The notes beneath the pieces are model-generated. The model searched no databases. It was not told where the DNA came from and saw only the letters and a list, made by a program, of their open reading frames with translations. Positions 56,054 to 64,000 of a stretch of 64,000 nucleotides of DNA are shown here, piece by piece (the stretch's first letter is position 1; the number at the start of each line of letters is the position of its first letter). The translations under genes and the position numbers were made by a program. The stretch spans positions 57,978 to 121,977 of the forward strand of contig NW_004797549.1 of NCBI RefSeq assembly GCF_000002075.1, read 5' to 3'. Source of the DNA: Aplysia californica (taxonomy: Eukaryota; Mollusca; Gastropoda; Aplysiida; Aplysiidae).

Positions 56054-56168
56054 ATAATATTGACACAATAAAGTTCATGTGCTGGATGGAAAAAATAAGA
56101 CAGATAGACAGACACAACAAAGAGAGATGAAAGAAGTAGGACCTACCAGCAACATCCTCCAACCACCC
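56054..56168 (+). repeat. Family B repeat
   Basis: aatattgacacaataaagtt, cagatagacagacacaacaa, aagtaggacctaccagcaac, atcctccaaccaccc. Confidence 0.65.
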
Positions 56169-57019
56169 ATAAGCAGTCAGAGAGCGAAATCAACTCCACT
56201 GTACAGGACAAATAAAACCGACAGGAAATAATATCAGTACCTAATGCAATCTGTTCACTAACAATAGGTTGTAAGGGTTCACACACATTTTGACTATCCC
56301 TCAACTTCATTCCACGTCCACAGCCATCACATCTACAGATTCCAGTAGTTAGGGTAAGCTTATCTCAACACTTCTACGACACATATATTTAGGTGTACGT
56401 GTAAACATGGTGAGTATATGAGTGTATATCTAAATATCTCAAGACTAAATAGCAGATCATGGAGTACAGAGAAAAATTTCTCGCATTCGGTACTCAGGCA
56501 GGCTTCTCCACGTAAAAATCTCAACAAATAAATCACGCAAGTGTGCTGGGGCGGAGGGCATACCAAACTCCGGCAGACATCTTTCCACAAACAGCAACAA
56601 ACAACACAGCCTTTGAACCCGTGAGATCAAAATGTGCCTACGACAGCCCGGCATAACAAAGTCAGCAGCACAACCCAAACACACACATATATACATATGA
56701 ACACATGAACAATTTGATGAAAAAACGCGACAAATGCCATTTTCAAAGTTCGGCCAAAACTAGTACTGTCCTGTCTAGAGAGTGAGGCACGTTCCAGAGT
56801 CAACTTCTTTTTTCAAAAAATGAGATTTTTCCTGATTCAAGGGCTGCAGAAAGTGAAGGGTTTGTTTTACAAAAATGGTTGACGTTTTTTTTGAAAAACC
56901 ACGACATATCCTCTGTGCGCCAATCAAGTGCTTCCCACAAGTCACGTGACTTAGCCTGTCTGAACACCTACAGTACTGTCAGTCGCCAGACCATAGTATG
57001 CGCTCACTACCTCAGGCAT

Positions 57020-57131
57020 AAATAAACAACAAATGGACGCACTGCACTGAATTAAATGCCAAAGGAAGTAATTTATAAATAAACAACAAATGGACGCACT
57101 GCACTGAATTAAATGCCAAAGGAAGTAATTC
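57020..57131. repeat. 56-base tandem duplication
   Basis: aaataaacaacaaatggacg starts at 57020 and again at 57076. The copies are identical over essentially the whole unit, so the event is recent. Confidence 0.95.
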
Positions 57132-57609
57132 TATTTGATAGCGGAATGGTTGATGAACCTCTATGAATTTTTAAAGCCAGTTTCTAGTGCTGCTAATTTT
57201 TTTGTTTTATCTTAAAACAATCTACCACGCCTTCAGCACTCTAAACTGGTGCGGTACTTGAGGGTTTTTCATTATATGAGCCTTCGGTACTGTAAGTGTT
57301 TACGATTTTGTCAGCGGCGGCTCTTTCCCTTCTTAATTATTGTAATGTGGATATCAAGCGTTTTGTCAAAAATGTGTGGACATATCCCCAATTTAAAGGA
57401 TAACCATCCAACATAGATTTAATCATACAGCAAATATCAGCTAAGCCTTACATCATGTTCAATTTAAAAATCAAAGTTGCTCAAGAATATTCAGTACATA
57501 GATGAAAAACACAAATCTTCATTTTTCTCAAAACCACAAAAATGGATATGTCGCAAAACTGTTCATGTATACATATGAACATGATCGCTCAGAACAACAA
57601 GCAACAAAA

Positions 57610-57815
57610 AAGTCAGCAGCACTATCCATACATACAACTCACACATACACACATAAACATATGAACACATACACACATAACAGCAAGAACAATGTATACA
57701 CAACACACATGCACACACACGAACCTACAAGTAGACATAAGTATACAAACACTATTACACAAGAACATACACATACACCAATGTATACACACATTAACAT
57801 ACACATATCAACTGC
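57610..57815. repeat. CA/ACAT-rich low-complexity tract
   Basis: Loose 'acacatacacacataaacat' repeats. A frame across it (57502-57819) is spurious. Confidence 0.8.
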
Positions 57816-58238
57816 TTAGTGTAATACTACAAAATATAGACCACTTGGAAAAGTGAAACATGATGCAGTCTTACACTGAACAGTCAATTTTATATTTATT
57901 AATACACACAAAGAACTAACTCCTCGCACAAGCACATTACATGAACAAACAGACATACCCATCTAAGTACAAAATTACTGGGACCAGCAACCCCCCACAC
58001 TATAGCCCTACCCTCCACCCAGCACACACAATTATGCCCTGCAACAGTTCCTCACTGACCATATTATTAGCAACAGAAGTAACTAATCAGTTAATTAAAA
58101 TGATAAAAAATTGTTACAAAAGGGACTGGGGCAAGAGAAGGGGCGCTCAAAGAGACAGGGGATGCCAGACACATGCACAAATACACAAGCAGTGATGACT
58201 GACAACACCTCCCCCTCTCCTCGCTCCCTCTCTCGGGA

Positions 58239-61200
58239 TCACTCGACTTTCTCTCGTTCAACGATGGGTGCAGCCTCCGGGGTCTGGTCACTGCCTGGGG
58301 CCGGAGTGGGCGGGGCAGTGGGCGGGGCAGTGGATGGGGAAGCAGACTGACCATCGTTCACAGGAATTTGCTCAGCCGAGGACACGCCGTTGGAAACTGG
58401 GGGAGAGCCAGCACCACCAGACCTGGAGGGAGAAAATGGAAATTGAAATTTTTTTCCTTTTACGGCCCCATCAACACAATTTAGATAATGTGGGAGGCAA
58501 ACTACATCCACCATGTCTGTCGAGGCCAACCCAGCATGAGGGGGAAACAACATCCTAGCAGATAGACGAAGATGTTCAAAAAGAAAAAAAAAACCCTTCT
58601 CCACAAAGTAATCAGCAGTAAAAGAAACAGACTCCTCGGTATCTACTACTTCTATCAATAAAAAGTGAAAATTTAGTATTCAAGAGATAATGGCATTTAT
58701 ATAGTTGAACCTCAGCTCCAAGTGTAGAAAGGCATATGAAAAGAAGGAGGAAAACAACAAGAAAAAGAAGTTTTATGTTCTACTAAGTGTTTTGCAGCAC
58801 TTGCAACACAATAAGGTCATATAAGTACAGAAGATTAGGGGTGTTACAAGAGAGTAACAAACACAAAAAAGAAGAAGGGCAGATAATAGACCTGTAAGTG
58901 TGCCTGAACCAGATTGTCTGAGAATTTTGCACACACCACACAACCCCCCCCCCCAAAAAAAATCCATTTCCCACATAAGAGCTTTTGAGCGTGTCATAGA
59001 ACAGCAGCACTTGTAGAGGAACTGCTGGCATCAGCCCCCTAAAAAGAACCTGCAATGGCCCTTCAGAAATGTTTTTAAAAAACACACCCTGAAACAAACA
59101 AGGAGCATAATGGCCTACATTGTTATAAACAGTTTGATACAATAACAATATAGAATTGGAATGGGAATCCTCCATATAGTAATCTTAGATAAATCTAAAT
59201 CTAGATCTAGTAGAACAAGTGAATAGGAATAGGCCTTGAACTAAATCCGCATCCAAACAGAGGGTAGGGACTCAGCTGAAGCAGAGTCTAATAATTTACG
59301 CACCTGAGGAAATGCACTTTTGCAAATATTAACATTACAGCACAACCAATAATAGTGTTTGACACAATAGAACTGGAATATGAATCCTCCATAGAGACCT
59401 AGATCTATAGTGATCTATATAAATCTACATCCAGTAGAACAAGTGAGTAGGCCTTGAATGAACTCACATCCGAACAATCGGTCAACAGACGAAACTCAAA
59501 ATGGCAGCTCGAGCACGAAACTGAAAGTAGGTCTAATTTACGTCGCCTTCCTTTTTCATATTCATATTTCTACTCAAGTTCCGACAATTATGTCTGAAAT
59601 GCCAACGTCGGCAGTCGGCACCAAAACGGAAGTGCAGATAAAGCCAACCGGAGAAAAGGGGGTGCTGACGATTGGCCAGGCCTCGCACTTCGCACACTGA
59701 CCAATACAGGTGGGCCTAGCGATAGCATCACCCGCGTCGCGATTGTCGGATTTCAGACGATTGTCAGCAAACACGCAGGGTTAAGATAAAGAGGATAGAT
59801 GTTTGATAGAAAAGAAGAAGCAAACCACACCAGAGCACCCGCCAACAACCCACAGAAAAAGAAGAAAAAAATCACTGTCGTAACACCGAACCTACTCATC
59901 CATACCTAGAGGAAGGCCTGGTGGAGGCAGCGGAAGCCGAGCCTTGCTTGGCCGTAGGCAGGAAGGTGAAGAGAACGTAGGCCATGGCCGTCATAATGTG
60001 GAGGTAAAAATACAGGGACCTGAGGAGTGGAGTAAGGTGATGCATACAACAAGAGTAAGGATTTTTTTTTATCCCCCTTAAGAAACAAGAAAATCATCAT
60101 CACAATAATGGTAATTTTTTCTCTGTTAAATTGAAAGTTCTGGAGCAGACATTGACCACAGTATCCCCCCCTATTACTTCCTGATGTCGGTCTTCCTGAT
60201 TAACTCACTTTTTACTGAGTTGTTGTAAAGCTGTTCAGGCCATCTGTGCATGTTGTTCTCTGTATGAGCATCCAACTAGTCTATAGTCACCAGCACGGGT
60301 CTAGTAGTATATAGTCACTTGAACCTGGGTATGGGTCTTGTGTACAGTCTCTTGAACATGAGTGCAGGATAGGTTCATTGTGACTCATAAATGAGTAAAG
60401 ACTCACAAGGAACTCCAAGGAACATTTTGTTTTATATGAGAAAAGAACACAAGTACTCACAAGTACATGGGAGAGGACCACGCACAGACGTACATATATA
60501 TATGAAAAATCATTACCAAATGTACTTGTACATGAGAAACAAAGCACACGCACTTACTTTTAGTTTTTACTTTTAATAAGAGTATTACTGCATTTCCAAA
60601 ATAATTAGGTCAAACAAGAGCCGAAGATTAGAGGGGTTACAAAAGAGTAACAAACATTTTTTTTTAAAGAAGCGAGATAAAGATGACAGATGTCCAATAG
60701 GAAATAAGGCTCAAACAGCACCAGGGCAACTGATAACCACCCACACACTTACTTGTACATAAAGTAACAGGAGTAAAACTCGAGCACCAGGAATGGAAAG
60801 CAGAGATAACAGTTTGTGAAGCGGGTGGCGATGAAAGTGATCACATCGTACACTTGGATCTTGGTGGGACTGGTCTGAAACCATGGACGGACTTTGCGAC
60901 GAACCTGAAACAGACCGGTGCAAATTAGGATCTTTTTTTTAAAAACTGTAAATGTTTTACGTTTAAATTGAAAAAAACTTGGGATTGTTAAAGAGGCAGA
61001 AAGTGCTGCTTCAACCCTGTCGGGCAGGTCCAACCTAATAAAAGTAGAACAGTTTCATTTAGTTTTACTAAGCATTTTACAGCATTAAGTTTTAGTAAGA
61101 GTTTTACTGCACTTGCAACACAATTAGGTCATATAAGTGCACAAGATTAGAAGTGTTAAAAGAGAGTGACAAACACAAAACAGGAGGAGAGATGAGGAAG

Positions 61201-61316
61201 ATAGATATAATAGGAAAGATGGAGTAAACCACACCTGAGCAACTGCCAACCACCCACAAAGGCCCCTCAACACCATGCATAAAGAAGTAAAACAGAAGAA
61301 CACACACACACACGCA

Positions 61317-61370
<54 letters not shown>

Positions 61371-62971
61371 NNNNNNNNNNNNNNNNNNNNNNNNNNNNNN
61401 NNNNNNNNNNNNNNNNNNNNNNNNNNNNNNNNNNNNNNNNNNNNNNNNNNNNNNNNNNNNNNNNNNNNNNACACACACACACAAACTCACCTGTCTCGCC
61501 ACAACGGTCATGAAGGCCCCACCGCCAAAGGTGAGGTAGTAACCGGGGTAGAACCCGTGCCAGAAGGCACTGCAGGCAAACACGGCCAGCGTGTTGTTGG
61601 AGGGCGGAGCGCGATCGTAGACCACACGACGTAGCCAGATAAGCGTTTTCTTGTTCCAGCTGTCAATATTCACTTTGAGACTGGTAGAGAGCTGAAATAT
61701 GACACAAGAGCGAATATGACAAATATGACAGCCGAGAGATACTCCTGACAGGCCATATACAATCGAAATAATTCATTTCAATAAAAGAGTTTTACAGCAT
61801 CTGCAACATAATTTGGCCATTTCAGTGCCAAAGATTAGGTGTTACATGAGAGTAGCAAATACGAAAAAGAAAGAGGAGAGATCAGGACAATAGCTGCTTG
61901 ATGACAAAGTAGTAGCAAACCTCACCTAAGCACCAGCGTACCACCCACTGCATGCCTGAGTGATTACACACCTAACAAGCCATATGCAGTCAGACACAAA
62001 TAACTCAAACACATAGGAAATTAATAAATCTGTTCGACACATTCCTAACCCGGGTAAACTAATAACCAAAAAATTAAAGAGATATTGGTCAGGAAATGGC
62101 AAATTGTACGAGCTAACGTAGCTACCCATGTTTTGAGTTTTACATATTCCTGCTATCTGTGCCCGACTGTATTACCCTTTTATCAATATGAAGCTAAAAT
62201 GGCATCATCCTGACCAGGCAATGTCATGCCATTGACGAACTTTGGTTTTCCTATGAGTTTCACAGCATATGCAACACAATTAGGTCGTACACGTTCCAAA
62301 GATTATAGGTGTTATTAGAAGGTACCATATACAGAAAATGAGGAGTGGAGAGAGATAAGGATGCCCAATAATTGATAGAAAAGGAGCTAACCACACCAGA
62401 GAACCCAGCAACCACCCATAGACTACTTTCATTTCGTAAATATGAAGCTCAGACAGCAACATGTCGGCTTGAGATGCAGATTCAAACACAATTAAGTCAT
62501 ATATGTGCCAAAGATTAGGGGTGTTGCATGAGAGTTACAAACACAAACAAGGATGAGAGATGAGGACGATACACGTTTTATAGGAAAGAAAGCAAACAAC
62601 AACAGAGCACCTGCCAACCACCCATTTTTGGATCAAAACACATCTTTTGCAGGCAATGGCAAAGAGGTTAACGATCACATCATAGATGTCTGTAAATAAA
62701 TAAAACTATCATTGCTGTTATACACGTAGCTGGAACAGTTAAGCAGATAACAAAGAGGTCGTCACATTTCTGTGTTCCAGAAGATGACAAGAGAGTAAGC
62801 ATCCAAAAATAGAACTTATGAATACAGGAGAGGGAGGAGAGAGCAGGAAACAAGAGCCACCTCTTACCTCAACTCCCAAAATATCTACATTATCTGTGAG
62901 GTCCCACTTGGGATTTCCCTGAGAATCATAACCGCTGAAACCGAGACCAGCAGCGTTGTTGATGGCATCAG
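58239..62971 (-). CDS. MBOAT1/2: MBOAT1/2-type lysophospholipid acyltransferase, C-terminal five exons
   Basis: Exons on the minus strand: 62971-62868, 61691-61491, 60904-60753, 60019-59906 and 58422-58239 (TGA at 58241-58239). All are GT-AG with consistent phases. The family moves acyl chains onto lysophospholipids in the ER membrane (Lands cycle). Seen: DAINNAAGLGFSGYDSQGNP then KWDLTDNVDI, with STSLKVNIDSWN downstream, matching human MBOAT2 text; FACSAFWHGFYPGYYLTFGG with the catalytic His; and VYDVITFIATRFTNCYLCFP then SLYFYLHIMTAMAYVLFTFL as membrane spans. The tail after KQGSASAAST is Pro/Ala/Ser-rich (STAPPTAPPTPAPGSDQTPE), ends EREKVE, and resembles no vertebrate tail I know. The N-terminal exons lie beyond the right edge. 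MBOAT1 versus MBOAT2 cannot be separated here. Confidence 0.93.
58455..58562 (-). repeat. Family S SINE body, headless
   Basis: ccccatcaacacaatttaga then taatgtgggaggcaaactac, as at 13475. The tRNA-like head is absent. Confidence 0.5.
58776..58886 (+). repeat. Family A repeat, 5' two thirds
   Basis: ctactaagtgttttgcagca to aacacaaaaaagaagaaggg. Confidence 0.65.
59780..59856 (+). repeat. Family A repeat, 3' third
   Basis: ttaagataaagaggatagat to cagagcacccgccaacaacc. Confidence 0.6.
60572..60748 (+). repeat. Family A repeat ending at an MBOAT splice donor
   Basis: acttttaataagagtattac to gcaactgataaccacccaca. Its end lies within about five bases of the donor of the 60904-60753 exon. Confidence 0.65.
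61058..61258 (+). repeat. Family A repeat with doubled head
   Basis: tttagttttactaagcattt then acagcattaagttttagtaa repeats the head, followed by the full body to ctgagcaactgccaaccacc. Confidence 0.7.
61298..61486. repeat. (CA)n microsatellite containing the assembly gap
   Basis: CA repeats at 61298-61370, 100 Ns at 61371-61470, CA again to about 61482. The exact 100-base size suggests a placeholder gap of unknown true length. The repeat starts only a few bases inside the intron after the 61491 donor. Confidence 0.97.
61782..61948 (+). repeat. Family A repeat
   Basis: aaaagagttttacagcatct to ctaagcaccagcgtaccacc. Confidence 0.6.
62242..62419 (+). repeat. Family A repeat
   Basis: ggttttcctatgagtttcac to accagagaacccagcaacca. 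Confidence 0.6.
62483..62623 (+). repeat. Family A repeat lacking its head
   Basis: caaacacaattaagtcatat to gagcacctgccaaccaccca. It directly follows the copy at 62242-62419. Confidence 0.65.
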
Positions 62972-64000
62972 CTAAGAAAAAAAAGATAAAAACAATTTAT
63001 ATGTACAAGAACAAAACAATTTACATGTTAAGTTCACAATAAGAAGATATGCCACACACAGCATAACACAGCCTGTGTGATAAGACTGGCTAACCAACAA
63101 AATCTTTCTTTTTTTCGTGTGTGTACTCAATAAATCCGTTGTAAGTTATTCATTTCATCCACACCATCAAAGACATGTCTGAATTTTTACTAGAAATGCC
63201 CTAGAATGAGCATAATATTGTTCAATGTTTACTCTCTGCCCTGACTGACAGATTCCAAGAATGTGATCGTATGTAATTTTGCAGAAAACGGAAATTCCGC
63301 AACACCTCGTGTCCTGTCATCATTTGTTATGTTCGTAAAAAAAAAACAATTTTAAAAAATGAGAAATAATAGGGTTGGAGTAAAGTGCACTGTTCCTGTC
63401 GATCCATTCAAAGTGTACTGTTGTGCCAAGTTAGACGGCGAGAAGAATAACGATAGATGAGACAAATCCATTTAAGTCTTCCTGTGTCGTCATCAAATCT
63501 TAACATGTAATGTTAGAAAATTTAAACAAGTAATGGTTAACATCGCACTGCGTTCAAATGGTCAAGTAGAGGTAGATCTACATGCAACCACGAGTGCTTG
63601 GCTAGATGTCAAAGAGAGGGGAAAATTTGATGTAAATTGATCATATGTTCCAGAACGACGACAAACATTTATCCACTATGTGTCATCGTGCTTATGTACG
63701 AAAGATATCTGGTATTTTGAACCACTAGCATGCATCATGAGTCAAACTGAACCTCCTGAATCTTTGTTTGCCAAAATTTGCAAAAAAAATGAATTAAAAT
63801 ATGAAAATGGAAAGTTTTTCATATCTTTTCATTTCTTTCGGATATACCTATGATGACACAAATGCAAACAGTAAGACGTTCAGAATTTATTTTTTTTTGT
63901 TGTGATTTTATATGCTCTAAACACACATATGACATATGTATCTTCTCACTCAACAACCAGAAAAAGTAGGGCTAATTCCTAAAGTCTACACAGACACACA
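62972..64000. other. MBOAT intron (to window edge), nothing recognised
   Basis: AT-rich. No repeat family of this window, exon or TIR pair was identified in the last kilobase. Confidence 0.5.

Larger units (their letters stand above)
58423..59905 (-). other. Last MBOAT intron
   Basis: It holds a family S SINE body (58455-58562), family A copies (58776-58886, 59780-59856), CTAGATCT clusters, two diverged copies of a ~190-base block (about 59150-59240 and 59385-59460 share tagatctagtagaacaagtg-type text) and a CpG-richer frame at 59500-59700. Confidence 0.5.

Noticed and set aside
57502-57819. His/Thr-rich frame
   Set aside because: Low-complexity ACA/CAT tract with no codon-level signal.
61104-61673. 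Long frame across the gap
   Set aside because: Only 61491-61673 is real MBOAT exon. The rest is CA repeat, Ns and a family A repeat.

Overview
This is a gene-sparse, AT-rich, intron-rich animal (metazoan) window. The coding exons have clean GT-AG introns, and their products match animal families. I infer a lophotrochozoan, most likely a gastropod mollusc, from the dense mix of tRNA-derived SINEs, short TIR elements, piggyBac/hAT/Tc1-Tigger relics and many scattered CTAGATCT clusters. The species cannot be fixed from this sequence. No rRNA, tRNA gene, CRISPR array or bacterial-style operon is present, and I saw no LTR retrovirus, Polinton or other capsid-bearing element.

Four host gene models are supported. 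(1) + strand 1-4634: the last four exons of an unidentified membrane protein; the gene starts before the window. (2) - strand 25445-30815: a complete EBAG9/RCAS1 orthologue of 248 residues in four coding exons. (3) + strand 36146-45932: a complete LKAAEAR1 orthologue of 175 residues in seven coding exons, spelling the family's name motif across an exon junction, with a good RFX X-box about 70 bases upstream of its start. (4) - strand 58239-62971: the last five coding exons of an MBOAT1/2-type lysophospholipid acyltransferase, including the catalytic-histidine exon; the gene starts beyond the right edge. EBAG9 and LKAAEAR1 are head to head. The 5 kb between them holds a 5'-truncated LINE and then two tandem promoter-like cassettes.

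Nearly everything else is repeats. These include about 20 copies of a ~170-200 bp SINE-like repeat (family A here); about 10 copies of a second repeat (family B) that shares its end motif; a TA-flanked MITE family with ~36 bp TIRs (family C); tRNA-derived SINEs; a SINE ending in a GCGCTATACAAATGC-type tail (family N); four LINE fragments; piggyBac-like TTAA-flanked relics; a hAT element with a perfect 8-bp target duplication; a Tigger element reduced to its DNA-binding domain; and a 1.47-kb Tc1/mariner-like relic. At 20.4-22.3 kb lies a broken coiled-coil gene of a family I cannot name. A 100-base assembly gap (61371-61470) sits inside a CA repeat in an MBOAT intron.

I found no convincing new multi-gene system. 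The best leads are the unclassified coiled-coil pseudogene, the duplicated ETS/YY1/TCTCGCG cassettes between the head-to-head genes, the X-box of LKAAEAR1, the shared ends of families A and B, and a 38-base exact repeat of the first exon region inside a downstream intron.
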